The notes beneath the pieces are model-generated. The model made no database searches. It was not told the origin of the DNA and was given only the letters and a program-made list of their open reading frames with translations. A DNA stretch of 64,000 bases from NCBI GenBank assembly GCA_039198065.1, contig JBCCTU010000006.1, positions 171,523 to 235,522 on the forward strand, in the 5' to 3' direction. Origin of the DNA: CALHVX01 sp039198065 (GTDB lineage Bacteria; Pseudomonadota; Gammaproteobacteria; Pseudomonadales; Azotimanducaceae). The first letter of the stretch is position 1. The number at the start of each line of letters is the position of its first letter. This document shows, piece by piece, positions 51,268 through 60,923 of the stretch. The position numbers and the translations under genes are program-made.

Positions 51268-52484
51268 CGCTCGGCAATCAGCTGCCCGTCGCTGAGCTCG
51301 GCGCCGGGGTACAGCACGACGCTCTCATTTTCTGCGAGTCCATCGATGATCTCGGCGAAGGCACCGTTGTTTTGCCCTAGGGTGACCCGTGTTTCTACAG
51401 CGGTGCCGTCGACGGCACGAAATACGGCCCAGGCCTCACCGCTGCGAAACAGTGCGCTGGTGGGTACCTGGAGTACCGCGTTCTCTTCCCAGACACGAAT
51501 GGCGACTTCGACCCGGTAACCGTGACCCAAGCTGGCCCGTTCCGCTGCCGTGCTTGTGAACTGGATGATCGTGTTCACCCGTTGCTCCTCGACACCCAGA
51601 GCCGAAAACTTGGTAAAGCCCCAGGGTTCGATGCGCTCAACGACACCCTCGAGATCGTTCCCACCGCCCCAATCGTGGATTACGACCGGGTCACCCGTGC
51701 TGACCTTTACGGCGTCTGTCGACAGCAGTTCGGCAAGGATTTCGAGGTCTTCCCCGACGTCACCCACTTCAAGGATCGGTGCACCAGCGGCGACGGTTGT
51801 TTCGCTCTCTTGGATAACCCGCAGGACCGAACCCGAGACCGGTGCAACGATCGGGATGACCCGTTCCATGGCGGGGGCACTCGAGCCGCTTTGCAACGCG
51901 TCGCCAAAGCTGATGAGGCGCGCTTCGGCGCTCACGACTTCTGCTTTGCGCATGGCGATTGCCGCATTGGCTACGTCTGCGGAGGCAGCCGCGGCGCGGG
52001 CTTCCCGTTCGGCCTGATCCAGAGCAACCTTCGAGATCGCGTTCTTCGCGCGCAGAGCGCGAACCCGTTTCACCTGTTCATCGGCAAGGTCGAAGTCCGC
52101 CTGCGCCTTGGCGAGATCGGCTCGGGCGACCGCCAGCGCCGCCTCCGCAGCGCTCACTGCAGCCTGTGCCTGCTCCCGGGTTCTTAGGTCTAACGCCGAT
52201 GGGGGTGTCGGAAGCAGCTGAGCGACGACGGTGGTTCCACCAACCACCTGATCGCCCGCTTCGATCTCCACGCGCAGTAGTCGACCGCTGACTGGCGCCG
52301 AGACAACGTAGGGGTTTCGGACCCGAGTGCGGGCTTCCTCATTTACCGTTACGGCGAGCGGTCCGCGCACTGCCGTGCCGAAGTCGACCAGTACCGGCTG
52401 TGGGCGAAGCGCCAGCCCGAACAGCGCGAGCAGGGCAAGCGTGATGACCAGCCCGATGCCGTTGCGAAGCCGTTTGCTCGCCAT
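51264..52484 (-). CDS. Periplasmic adaptor of an efflux system (HlyD/MacA-type)
   Basis: A 406-residue membrane-fusion protein. An N-terminal anchor (GLVITLALALFGLAL-like stretch, residues 10-25) is followed by a lipoyl-type half motif (VVSAPVSGRLLRVEIEAGDQV), a long coiled-coil hairpin rich in Ala, Arg and Glu (about 95-185), the second lipoyl half (IVAPVSGSVLRVIQESETTV) and beta-barrel domains. It would join the FtsX-type permease to an outer-membrane channel. It starts two bases after the permease stop and its own stop overlaps the PqqB-like gene. No TolC-like gene is present in this operon. Confidence 0.92.
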   Translation of the reverse strand: MASKRLRNGIGLVITLALLALFGLALRPQPVLVDFGTAVRGPLAVTVNEEARTRVRNPYVVSAPVSGRLLRVEIEAGDQVVGGTTVVAQLLPTPPSALDLRTREQAQAAVSAAEAALAVARADLAKAQADFDLADEQVKRVRALRAKNAISKVALDQAEREARAAAASADVANAAIAMRKAEVVSAEARLISFGDALQSGSSAPAMERVIPIVAPVSGSVLRVIQESETTVAAGAPILEVGDVGEDLEILAELLSTDAVKVSTGDPVVIHDWGGGNDLEGVVERIEPWGFTKFSALGVEEQRVNTIIQFTSTAAERASLGHGYRVEVAIRVWEENAVLQVPTSALFRSGEAWAVFRAVDGTAVETRVTLGQNNGAFAEIIDGLAENESVVLYPGAELSDGQLIAER

Positions 52485-52486
52485 AG

Positions 52487-54850
52487 TCAGTCCCTGCTCT
52501 TCAATGCGTGGACGATATCGAGGCGGTCCAGGTCGCGCTTGACGATGAGTGCCGACGCCGCCGTTGCCAGCAGCACGGCGATCGCCGCATTGGCGTGGGC
52601 GCTCAACGGAACCGCTGCGGGAACCTGGTAGAGGTCCGTGCTGAACGCTTCTGCAATGACCTCCGCGAAGGCTTGGCCACCGATCATGCCGACGGGCAGC
52701 GCAACGACCGTCAGCAGTACGAGCTCACCGAGCAACACGAACGCGGTTTCGGCGCGCGAAAACCCGAACACCCGAAGACTCGACAGATCGCGGCTACGCT
52801 CAGCAAAGGCGATACGCGCGCTTGTGTAAATGATTCCGAAGGTAATCAGCCCGGCGATCACGGCCATGACGTGGCGCGTTGCACCGGCGCCTTCGTTCAT
52901 GACACGAACGATGGCATCGCGCGCGTCGGCCTTCAGGGAAACACCGGCGACCGCGGGCATGTCCTTAATCTGCTCGTAGAGGCGCTCCGTTTCAGCGGCG
53001 TCGATGGTGAGGTAAACACCGGACACGCGGCGGTCCTCGTTGAGCGCTCGATTCAATGCGTTCAGCTCGAGGTAGGCCGGTGCCCCCAGCAGGGTACGCG
53101 CGACCGCGAGCACGGGGAGCTCCAATACCGGTCGCCGCCCCTCGCGGACCTCGATTACGACCCGATCCCCGGCGTCGACGGCGAGTTCCTTCGCCAGCGG
53201 CCTGGACAGGATCAGCCCTTCTCCGCGAATGAACAGAGGTTGCAGATCGGCATCCAATGCGCGCTGTAACTCGGGCTCGGACAGGAACCCGTTGATGGAG
53301 CCGAGGTAGCTCTGGGTACCGTGACGAAACCGCACGGCGACAGCACGTACGGGTTCTGCCTCGTGTACGCCACGCAGCCGGCGCAGCTCATGCACGACCC
53401 GCTCACTGCGGGGTTCGATAAAGGTTACGGTGAGGTCACTTCGATCAACGACGGAGAAATTCAGCTCAACCATGCGTTCGAAGCCGTGCATCATGGCCAA
53501 CATAGCGACGGACAGGGCCATGCCCGTTGCGATCCCCGTCACCGCGAGGCCCGTGCGACCGGGTTGGCGCAGCAGCTGTCGGAGAATCATGCGGCTCGGC
53601 TGGTCAAAGCGATCGAGGAGGCCCTGCAGCCAGCGGCTGCTGCGCGCGAAGCGTGGTGGAGCCGGCGGCCGCATGGCAACGGCCGGCGACAGACCGAAAA
53701 CTCGGCGGACGACCAGCAGGCCACCGATCGATGCGGCCAGTACGCTTACCAGCAGCCCAAAGATCATCACCTGTGGGGGTACGGTGAATACGAGAAACGG
53801 AAACTTGAAGTACTGCTGATACAGCTCTGCCATCGCACGCCCCATGGTGATCCCAAGCATGCACCCGATGAAGGCACCCAGGGTTGCAATGGCGAGCACG
53901 AACTTGGCGTAGTGCCAGCCGACTTCGATGCTGGAATAGCCGAAGGATTTAAGTAAACCGATCTGTTCCCGTTCGGTCTGCAGCATGCGAGCCATCACAA
54001 CGTAGAGCAGGAACGCAGCAACCGCGAGAAAGACCGGAGGCACGCTGGTGCTGGACGCTCTCAAGCCGCGGATTTCTTCGCTGACGAAGCGATTGGAGAG
54101 TTGCTCGGCCAGGGGGTAGGCGCCGAAGCCGCCGTGCGGCTCAAGCAACCGATCGACGGCTGCAACAACCTCCCGTTCGCTCGCGCCGCGCCGCAGCTTA
54201 ATCAGCGCCTCGTTAAACGCACCGTCCATGTCGTAGGCCGCCTCGAGGGCGTTCCGCCCGAGCCACAGCACAGCGAAGCGGGCGTCGTCTGGTGCCAGCT
54301 CACCCGGTGCCATGGTCGTCACGAACTCCGGCGCTTGAGCGAAACCAACGATGGACAGACGCTGGCGCACGCCGTAGATCGTCGTGGCGAGTTCGTCGCC
54401 GAGAGCGATGGAACGTGCCTGGGCGAATCCATCGAGTAGTACGGCTTCTTGCGGCCGCGCGGCGTCCGGTCGGCGGCCGCGGGTGAGATGCAGCTCGTTG
54501 AGCGGCGAACGCCCGAAGTCTGGTAACGAAATCACCTGTGCGCGTACCGGGGCGCTCTCAGCATCCAGATCGATCAATGCACCACCGCTGATGCGGCCGA
54601 CCACCGTATCAACCCCTGCAAGCTGTTCAAGCGACAGCAGCGCCGGTCGCGGCGCTCGCTTGAGCGGCGCGAACACATCGGCGAGCCGGTAGCGCTCGTA
54701 GTACGCGCGCCGGGTTTCTTCCAGTGAGTTCACGAGACCATGCATCATCACCAGCAGCGCAACCCCGAACGCTACGACCAGGGCGATGCTTGTTGCCTGG
54801 CCGCGGCTGGTCCAGAGATCGCGCAGCAGCTTGCGGTCGAGCGGACTCAC
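52487..54850 (-). CDS. ABC transporter permease, FtsX type, duplicated
   Basis: A 787-residue permease with two FtsX units. The first has a helix near the N-terminus (ATSIALVVAFGVALLVMMHG), an extracytoplasmic domain (about 45-270) and three helices (about 275-400); the second repeats this from about 430 (GLAVTGIATGMALSVAMLAM) with the last three helices at 670-780. The layout fits exporters of the DevC/MacB superfamily with ten or so helices. Its GTG start overlaps the stop of the ATPase gene. With the HlyD-type adaptor it should move a substrate from the periplasm or inner membrane outward. Confidence 0.93.
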   Translation of the reverse strand: MSPLDRKLLRDLWTSRGQATSIALVVAFGVALLVMMHGLVNSLEETRRAYYERYRLADVFAPLKRAPRPALLSLEQLAGVDTVVGRISGGALIDLDAESAPVRAQVISLPDFGRSPLNELHLTRGRRPDAARPQEAVLLDGFAQARSIALGDELATTIYGVRQRLSIVGFAQAPEFVTTMAPGELAPDDARFAVLWLGRNALEAAYDMDGAFNEALIKLRRGASEREVVAAVDRLLEPHGGFGAYPLAEQLSNRFVSEEIRGLRASSTSVPPVFLAVAAFLLYVVMARMLQTEREQIGLLKSFGYSSIEVGWHYAKFVLAIATLGAFIGCMLGITMGRAMAELYQQYFKFPFLVFTVPPQVMIFGLLVSVLAASIGGLLVVRRVFGLSPAVAMRPPAPPRFARSSRWLQGLLDRFDQPSRMILRQLLRQPGRTGLAVTGIATGMALSVAMLAMMHGFERMVELNFSVVDRSDLTVTFIEPRSERVVHELRRLRGVHEAEPVRAVAVRFRHGTQSYLGSINGFLSEPELQRALDADLQPLFIRGEGLILSRPLAKELAVDAGDRVVIEVREGRRPVLELPVLAVARTLLGAPAYLELNALNRALNEDRRVSGVYLTIDAAETERLYEQIKDMPAVAGVSLKADARDAIVRVMNEGAGATRHVMAVIAGLITFGIIYTSARIAFAERSRDLSSLRVFGFSRAETAFVLLGELVLLTVVALPVGMIGGQAFAEVIAEAFSTDLYQVPAAVPLSAHANAAIAVLLATAASALIVKRDLDRLDIVHALKSRD

Positions 54851-55572
54851 CAGGCAATGGCCTCCGGCGACCGTTTGTCGAGATTGCGCTCCATGCTCAA
54901 CACGTCGCCGTCGGCGAATCGCAGCACCTGATCGGCCATCTGTGCAGTCGCCGCCGCGTGGGTGATGATGAGCAGGGTCGCTCCGAGCTGCTCGTTGACG
55001 TCCCGCAGTACCTTCAGAACGGTCCGGCCCGTCGCACTGTCGAGTGCCCCGGTCGGTTCATCGCAAAAGAGAACCGCCGGGCGTTTGGCGACGGCCCGGG
55101 CGATGGCCACGCGCTGCTGTTCACCTCCAGAGAGCTCGGCGGGAAAGTGCGTAGCCCGATCGCTTAATCCAACCAAAGCCAGCGCTTCGTCCGGGCTCAT
55201 GGGATCTGCCGCGATTTCTGTAACGAGTTCCACGTTCTCCCGGGCATTGAGGCTCGGCATCAGGTTGTAGAACTGAAAGACGAAACCGACCTGATCGCGG
55301 CGGTATCGGGTGAGCTCATGATCCGACAGTGCCGTTAACTCACGCTCGTGGAACCAGGCCTGGCCCGCGGTGGCGCGGTCCAACCCGCCGAGGATGTTCA
55401 ACATCGTGGACTTCCCGCTCCCGGAAGGCCCAAGAACGATGACAACCTCACCGGCCGGGATTTCAAGGTTAACGCCACGCAGCGCGTGAACCGCCGTGGA
55501 CCCTTCGCCATACACCTTGGTAATCCCTTGAGCGCGGAACGCCGGAGACTGCGCTGATTCGGAGATCGCCAC
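54847..55572 (-). CDS. ABC transporter ATP-binding protein, LolD/MacB-like
   Basis: A 241-residue ATPase. Walker A is VLGPSGSGKSTMLNILGG, the signature motif is LSGGEQQRVAIARAVA and Walker B is AVLFCDEPTGALD, followed by the His in IITHAAAT. I use the GTG at 55572 (giving VAISESAQSPAFRAQGITKV) because the sequence before it reads unlike an ATPase N-terminus; an ATG at 55686 would add 38 residues. It is the first gene of the five-gene operon with permease, adaptor, PqqB-like protein and POT transporter, and is divergent from the TonB receptor at 55756. Confidence 0.93.
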   Translation of the reverse strand: MAISESAQSPAFRAQGITKVYGEGSTAVHALRGVNLEIPAGEVVIVLGPSGSGKSTMLNILGGLDRATAGQAWFHERELTALSDHELTRYRRDQVGFVFQFYNLMPSLNARENVELVTEIAADPMSPDEALALVGLSDRATHFPAELSGGEQQRVAIARAVAKRPAVLFCDEPTGALDSATGRTVLKVLRDVNEQLGATLLIITHAAATAQMADQVLRFADGDVLSMERNLDKRSPEAIAW

Positions 55573-55638
55573 GATCGAACTTAACTCGGGGCCAGCTACT
55601 AAACGCGAAAAATGGTACCACGGGTGCCCCGCCCCGAC

Positions 55639-55654
55639 TGACACGAAAGTGTCA
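55639..55654. promoter_or_regulatory. Perfect palindrome with GAAA centre in the divergent promoter region
   Basis: TGACACGAAAGTGTCA has perfect six-base arms around GAAA. It lies 67 bases upstream of the ABC ATPase start used here and 102 bases upstream of the TonB-receptor start. As DNA it could be an operator that serves both directions; as RNA it would be a hairpin with a stable GNRA-type tetraloop in either 5' leader. Both readings are inference. Confidence 0.5.
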
Positions 55655-55755
55655 CAGTGAAACCTAAGGGTAATGCTGTAACCCATTGTTCAACGAAGCG
55701 TCACTGATCTGTCGCTTTTACTCCCTATGTTGCGCCGTTTTCTGGGGGACCGTAC

Positions 55756-58284
55756 ATGCGCGCGCACATCATCAGCACAACGACCGTTCTGGCGACCGTC
55801 GTCGGCTGCTCAATTGCTTACCCGTCACGAGCTGCCGAGACTGGCATCATTGAAGAGGTAGTCGCAGTTGCTACACCGATTCGCGACAGTCAACGGGCGG
55901 CTATCGAGTCGAAGCGTTCATCGAATAACGTCGTTGACATATTGGCTGCCGATACCATCGGTCGTTTTCCGGACCAGAACCTCGCCGACAGTCTCGGCCG
56001 GGTGCCAGGTCTCGCGATCGAACGCGATCAGGGTCAAGCCCGGTTCATCAACTTCCGCGGCGCACCATTCCGTTACACCAAAATCGCCTTTGACGGGGTG
56101 GATGTACTCGGTGCCGAAGACGGGCGCACGCCGCGCTTCGACGCGTTCCCCGCCGTTGTGACGTCTCGCATTGCAGTCAACAAAGCGGTTACGCCGGCGA
56201 TGCCCGGAGAGGCGACTGTGGGATTCGTCAATATAGAAACCTTCAAACCGTTCGATCGAGAAGGCTTCAGCTTCTCCGGTGAGGTTGGTCGCGGCAATCA
56301 GGAGCTCGGCGACGTCGATATCGATAAGTACAACGGCCGCCTTTCGTTCTCTAACGAGCGCTTTGGCATCGCCGTTTTCGGATCTCACAATCTGCGGGGC
56401 CGAATCACAGACAATCGGGAGTATGAGTACGAAGATACGGACGGAGACGGTATTGACGACAGTGTGATCAATCTCGACTTCCGATCTTACCGAGGCGAGC
56501 GGGAGGACAACGCGTACGGTGGACGGGTCGACTTCAAGCTGAGCGATACCGTCGACATCTTCTTTTCTTCGCTCTACTCAGAGTTCATTGATCGTGAAGA
56601 GCGGAACCAGTTTGATTTTGACTTTGCGCCGGTGCCGCTTGGGACATCGGCGTATTTGCCGATTATCGAAGTCTCTCGCTTGCTGGAAGACGGGGAGTAC
56701 GAAAATTCGACGTTCACCAACACCCTAGGCCTGGACGCAAGTTTTGGGGCGTGGGACGTCAGCGCTCGCCTCAATTATACGCAGACTGAGAACAATACCG
56801 ATCTGCCGCTTCCGTTAAGCGTTGGCGGGGTTGTCGGAGGAACGGTAAACGTCGGCTCCATCGAAAATCCGAGCGTGTTGCCCACCCAGGTAGATCAGCC
56901 GGGTACGACAGTGGACGTCAACCAGCTCGACTACGCGGCGACACTTGGCCTAGTGTTCGCCGGGGAGCTCGATACCGATGCCACGAAGGTGATGTCCGAT
57001 GCGGCTCGCACCTTCGAATTCGGCGGCCGGCCAACAGAGTTTCGCTTTGGCTTTCAGTACGACACGCGGGAAGCTGAGGGCGGGGACGTCCTGGTCTTCG
57101 GGGGCTTCCCGGACTCTATAGACATCAATGACTTCGTCACCTCGAGCCGTTGGGACAGCGATTTCAACAATACGATTGATGCTGCCAACGTTAACAACGT
57201 GGCATTGCGTAACGCCTGGGCCGCTGCCGTCGGTGGGCTCGGTGCGCCGTTTGATGACGACACGCTAATCGAGATCGACGAGGACGTAATCGCCGTCTTT
57301 GCCATGGGTACGACAGAGTTTTCCTGGGGGTCGCTCGTGTACGGTGCACGAATCGAGCAGACCGACTTCACTTCATCCGGCTTCCTGGTTGGGGAAGAGG
57401 GCGAGTTGACCCCGGTATCAACGGACAACGACTACACCAACGTCTTGCCATCCGCACACTTGAACGTGGATATGGCCGAGGATCTTAAGCTCCGCCTGTC
57501 GCTGTCGACGGGCATCTCGCGTCCTCGCTACACGGAGATCCGAGCGTCCCAGACCGTCGATCCTGTAGAGCTGGTTGTGTCCGGCGGTAACCCGGAGCTG
57601 GATCCGGAAGAGTCCATTGGCGTAGATGTGGCGCTCGAGTGGTACTTCGCCGATGCCAGCCTGCTGTCGGTTGGTGGCTACCATCGACAAATCGACAACG
57701 TGATTTACGCAAGCCAGACCACGGTGGATGGGTCAATCTATGCGCCGGGGCTGATTGCGCCTGGAACACCCACGGAGTTCAACTCGTTCTTCAACGGCGA
57801 CGATGGCGAGCTCACGGGCTTCGAAGTGAACTTCATTGGGTCTCTTGCCGATGTGGTCGACGGGCCGATCGGCGGTCTTGGCTTCAGCGGCAACGTGACC
57901 TGGATCGATAGTGAGTTTACAGCACCCACGCTCGATGACCGCACGTTCTCCCTGCCGGGAACGTCAGACCTGGTGTACAACGCCTCGCTCTTCTACGAGC
58001 GCTATGGTTTGTCGCTGCGCGTGAACTACCAGTATCGCGACGACTGGCTGTCGACGACGGAGAACGATAGCCTTTCCGAGTTCTGGGCAGAAACCGAGCG
58101 GGTTGATGCCTCCGTTCGCTACACCCTGCCGAACCCCGTGTACGGTATGAATCTGACGCTTGCCTTGAACGCGAACAACCTCTCGGATGAACGCGATGTT
58201 CGTTTCATCAACTCTCGGCGAACACCGAACCAGGTTGAAGGCTTTGGCCGCCGCTGGGTGTTCTCCGTACGGGCGGACTTCTAG
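55756..58284 (+). CDS. TonB-dependent receptor (TIGR01782-like)
   Basis: An 842-residue outer-membrane receptor. A signal peptide ends PSRAAE, a TonB-box-like EEVVAVATP follows, then the plug with RFPDQNLADSLGRVPGLAIE and INFRGAPFRYTKIAFDGVDV, typical of the Xanthomonas/Caulobacter-type receptors that often carry glycans or peptides. The barrel ends in VFSVRADF. GGGGGA lies seven bases before the ATG. It has no STN domain. It is divergent from the ABC/PqqB-like/POT operon and overlaps the phosphatase gene by one base downstream. The substrate is not known. Confidence 0.93.
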   Translation: MRAHIISTTTVLATVVGCSIAYPSRAAETGIIEEVVAVATPIRDSQRAAIESKRSSNNVVDILAADTIGRFPDQNLADSLGRVPGLAIERDQGQARFINFRGAPFRYTKIAFDGVDVLGAEDGRTPRFDAFPAVVTSRIAVNKAVTPAMPGEATVGFVNIETFKPFDREGFSFSGEVGRGNQELGDVDIDKYNGRLSFSNERFGIAVFGSHNLRGRITDNREYEYEDTDGDGIDDSVINLDFRSYRGEREDNAYGGRVDFKLSDTVDIFFSSLYSEFIDREERNQFDFDFAPVPLGTSAYLPIIEVSRLLEDGEYENSTFTNTLGLDASFGAWDVSARLNYTQTENNTDLPLPLSVGGVVGGTVNVGSIENPSVLPTQVDQPGTTVDVNQLDYAATLGLVFAGELDTDATKVMSDAARTFEFGGRPTEFRFGFQYDTREAEGGDVLVFGGFPDSIDINDFVTSSRWDSDFNNTIDAANVNNVALRNAWAAAVGGLGAPFDDDTLIEIDEDVIAVFAMGTTEFSWGSLVYGARIEQTDFTSSGFLVGEEGELTPVSTDNDYTNVLPSAHLNVDMAEDLKLRLSLSTGISRPRYTEIRASQTVDPVELVVSGGNPELDPEESIGVDVALEWYFADASLLSVGGYHRQIDNVIYASQTTVDGSIYAPGLIAPGTPTEFNSFFNGDDGELTGFEVNFIGSLADVVDGPIGGLGFSGNVTWIDSEFTAPTLDDRTFSLPGTSDLVYNASLFYERYGLSLRVNYQYRDDWLSTTENDSLSEFWAETERVDASVRYTLPNPVYGMNLTLALNANNLSDERDVRFINSRRTPNQVEGFGRRWVFSVRADF

Positions 58285-59423
58285 TGCGCGCTTGCGGATC
58301 GCTGGTCACGGCGCTCGTACTGTTGAGCGCTGTGGCGGGGTGCTCGGATGCCGATCATGCTGCAACGCCGGAGCCATCGGTCGATGCAGCGCTCCCAAGG
58401 GTGTCGCTGGAGGTAGCTCAGGGTGATGCTCCTGCGGAGTACGCGTTGTCCTGGGCGTCTGGCCAAGCGTTCGACGTGTATGTCGCAACCAGCCCGGATG
58501 CGTCTCTAAGTGAAGCGACGCAACTGGCGTCTGATGCCACGTCGCCCTTCCGCTGGCAGGCGGAGGACACGAGTGAACGCCGCTACTTCAGTCTGGCGCG
58601 CGACGGCGTCGTGATGACAACGGCTGCGATGCGGCTCCTGCCGCTGGAAGGGGGGCGCAATTTTCGCGACCTTGGTGGCTACGAGACGAGTGATGGCCAG
58701 CGCGTGCGCTGGGGTCGTGTGTTCCGATCGGGTGCTATGCACAAATTGACGGCTGCGGACTATGAGTTTCTGGGGAAGCTCGGCATCGCGACGGTGTGTG
58801 ACTACCGGGCAGAGGCTGAACGCCAACGTCAGCCAACCCAGTGGGCGGCGGAGGGTGCTGAGTACCTGACCTTTCCTGATCCGGAAGACACGGCGGGCAG
58901 TTCCTTCATGACCGTCTTTAAGGATCCTGAGATCACACCGGCAAAGGTCTCCGACGCCATGGCCGCAGGCTATGCCAGCATCGCGAAGCAGCATGCGCCG
59001 GCCTACGCGGCCATGTTCGACCGCCTTGCCGCCGGCGAGATTCCGCTGGCCTTTAACTGCTCCGCCGGCAAAGACCGGGCGGGGATGAGTGCTGCGCTTC
59101 TGCTCACAGCATTGGGTGTGCCGCGCGAGACGGTGGTTGAAGACTATGCGCTGTCCGAGCAGTACGTGGATTACATGGCCGAGTTCTTAGATGACGAGGA
59201 AGCGAGCGCTGAGACCGCCACCGAGCCCGATCCTTACGCTTTTCTGAAGCAGCTGCCCAGAGAAGTGGTTGCGCCCCTGATGCGCTCGGATCCGAAGTAC
59301 GTGACGCAGGCGCTTGACGATCTGGAGGCTGAGTTCGGATCGCTGGATGCGTTCATTCGTGACGAGCTCGAGGTGACGGAGGCGGAGCTTAGGTCCATCA
59401 AGGCTGCGTTGCTGGAGTCTTGA
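58284..59423 (+). CDS. Protein tyrosine/serine phosphatase-like lipoprotein
   Basis: A 379-residue dual-specificity-type phosphatase of the Y_phosphatase3 family. The catalytic loop is FNCSAGKDRAGMSAALLL (C-x5-R; about residues 253-270), and an upstream NFRDLGGYETSDGQRVRWGR segment is the conserved start of the domain. A signal peptide with lipobox AVAGC places it in the periplasm as a lipoprotein. A short N-terminal beta-rich domain precedes the catalytic part. The GTG start uses the last base of the receptor's TAG, so it is translated with the TonB receptor. Relatives act on phosphotyrosine, phosphoserine or phosphoinositides; the substrate here is unknown. Confidence 0.88.
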   Translation: MRACGSLVTALVLLSAVAGCSDADHAATPEPSVDAALPRVSLEVAQGDAPAEYALSWASGQAFDVYVATSPDASLSEATQLASDATSPFRWQAEDTSERRYFSLARDGVVMTTAAMRLLPLEGGRNFRDLGGYETSDGQRVRWGRVFRSGAMHKLTAADYEFLGKLGIATVCDYRAEAERQRQPTQWAAEGAEYLTFPDPEDTAGSSFMTVFKDPEITPAKVSDAMAAGYASIAKQHAPAYAAMFDRLAAGEIPLAFNCSAGKDRAGMSAALLLTALGVPRETVVEDYALSEQYVDYMAEFLDDEEASAETATEPDPYAFLKQLPREVVAPLMRSDPKYVTQALDDLEAEFGSLDAFIRDELEVTEAELRSIKAALLES

Positions 59424-59527
59424 ATCCCTGGTCTGTTTCCAGCACGGTACCGGAGCGTCGGAGCTGTCCGTGCACATACCCAGAACGGCAAAAACGGTAA
59501 GAACCCACATCATCAGCGGCTGAAACC

Positions 59528-60382
59528 ATGTTGGGAAAGGCTGGAATGCTTAGCAGCGTGAGTTTCATCTCGCTCGTTGCAATCGGGACGTTCTTGAAGA
59601 ACCCTGAGAAGACAGGGCCTGATATTGACTGCGCGCAAGAGAGGGCGATCCACTGGGCTTCATCGACGCGGGCCGCAACACCTCAGCGGCACAACTCCGC
59701 TTTCGAAAAACAGGCCCGGGCTGTCTGGATGGACGCGCAGTTCGATCCAAGCAGGCCCGTTAGCTCAGCGAACCCCATGTTTTCTGACTCTCAGCTGGCG
59801 ATTATTAACGCCTGGAGCTCAAAACATGGATCAAGAACGCAAATAGCCCTTAAGGATGGCTTTCCGGTACAACGTCCGTTCGACCATGTGTCGAGCTACG
59901 TAACCTACGACACGTCAACGCTCGCCCGACTAGCCCCGGCAGACGACTTTGCGCTGGCAGAGCTTGCTCACAGGTGGGTTAGTTCTGGTGACCTAGCCGA
60001 GGCGCTCCCTGTGATCAGAGAGGCCGGCGTTAGAGCCATCGCCCAGCCGTTGAAAGATCTTGCAGAGTTTTATGTGAGGAGGGGGAAACAACGTGCGCGA
60101 TCCTCCGCCGGGTCTGACAGCGTGAGAAAAGACTTCGTTGAAGGTTTAGCTTGGAAATGGGCGATGCACCGAATTTTTTTGGAAAACCCGCCCGGGCTAA
60201 GAGACGACAGCAACCTCATTCGGTACGTTAGCGATGAGCAACTGGATGCGATTCTCGCCAGGGCTACTGAGCGTGGTGATCTAATCTTCGAAGGTCTGCT
60301 GGCAGAGCGGCATTCGCGCGGGCTGGATGCGTACCCTAAAGATCTACCAGCTCTTATTGAAGAGCTGTGGCGCTCGAGTTGA
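59528..60382 (+). CDS. Hypothetical exported protein with helical repeats
   Basis: A 284-residue protein that I do not recognise. A hydrophobic start (MLSSVSFISLVAIGTFL) suggests export or a membrane anchor. The middle and C-terminal parts are helical and contain alternating Ala/Leu-rich segments (DFALAELAHRWVSSGDLAEA then VIREAGVRAIAQPLKDLAEF) like Sel1 or TPR units. A single Cys follows the hydrophobic stretch at about 36. Codon use is somewhat more AT-rich than in its upstream neighbours. It lies 104 bases after the phosphatase gene with no shared overlap, so it may be an independent unit. Confidence 0.7.
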   Translation: MLGKAGMLSSVSFISLVAIGTFLKNPEKTGPDIDCAQERAIHWASSTRAATPQRHNSAFEKQARAVWMDAQFDPSRPVSSANPMFSDSQLAIINAWSSKHGSRTQIALKDGFPVQRPFDHVSSYVTYDTSTLARLAPADDFALAELAHRWVSSGDLAEALPVIREAGVRAIAQPLKDLAEFYVRRGKQRARSSAGSDSVRKDFVEGLAWKWAMHRIFLENPPGLRDDSNLIRYVSDEQLDAILARATERGDLIFEGLLAERHSRGLDAYPKDLPALIEELWRSS

Positions 60383-60548
60383 TCGTTTAAGGGATTGGAC
60401 CCGCCAACGTTCCGTAACGCCTCGAACGTTGGCAGAAAAGCCTAAACACGACAGCCAATAGTGCCCGGTCTCAAGGCAATGCGACTGAATGACCTGAAGT
60501 GTGTGGCCCCTGCTCCTCCCGCGGGCGGTGCTTTGCCAATATCGAAAC

Positions 60549-60923
60549 TCAATCGCTCACGTGTTTTTCATAATACGCTAGCGAGACGCCGTTAAATGAG
60601 CCCGTGAACACCAGCTTGTATCCACACTTAGAGTAAAAGGCGCCTGCACCGGCGGCAGCTGCGTAAGCATCAAGACGGACAGCACGAAATCCCCTTTCAC
60701 GAGCTATGCTTTCGATTTTTTCCATGACACCGCGACCGACAGCGCGCTTCTGGTGCGCAGGTAGAACCGCCATGTGGAACAAATACAAAGACGGTCCGTC
60801 CGGCACCGTAAACCAGTTCGTGTTGTACCAATATGGTTTGGTTGTCTGAAGCTCGAAGGTGGCGATAGGATCCTCGTTCTCTTCTACCAGATAGATTTCC
60901 TTCTTGAGCACGTGCGTCTTCAA
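60549..60923 (-). CDS. GNAT-family acetyltransferase, start uncertain
   Basis: The GNAT core is clear: LYLFHMAVLPAHQKRAVGRG with the acetyl-CoA loop (Q-x-x-x-x-G-R-G), then RLDAYAAAAGAGAFYSKCGY. The coordinates start at the first usable codon, a TTG at 60923, but the same frame stays open upstream to a stop at 61113-61115 and encodes a convincing family N-terminus (VTVREIRLAAAKALTRRYGE and GHWSEV), ending near 61016. In that stretch there is no ATG, GTG or TTG. Either translation starts at a rare codon such as the CTG at 61028, or the gene has lost its start and is decaying, or the sequence contains an error. It follows the histidine kinase gene on the same strand. Confidence 0.75.
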   Translation of the reverse strand: MKTHVLKKEIYLVEENEDPIATFELQTTKPYWYNTNWFTVPDGPSLYLFHMAVLPAHQKRAVGRGVMEKIESIARERGFRAVRLDAYAAAAGAGAFYSKCGYKLVFTGSFNGVSLAYYEKHVSD

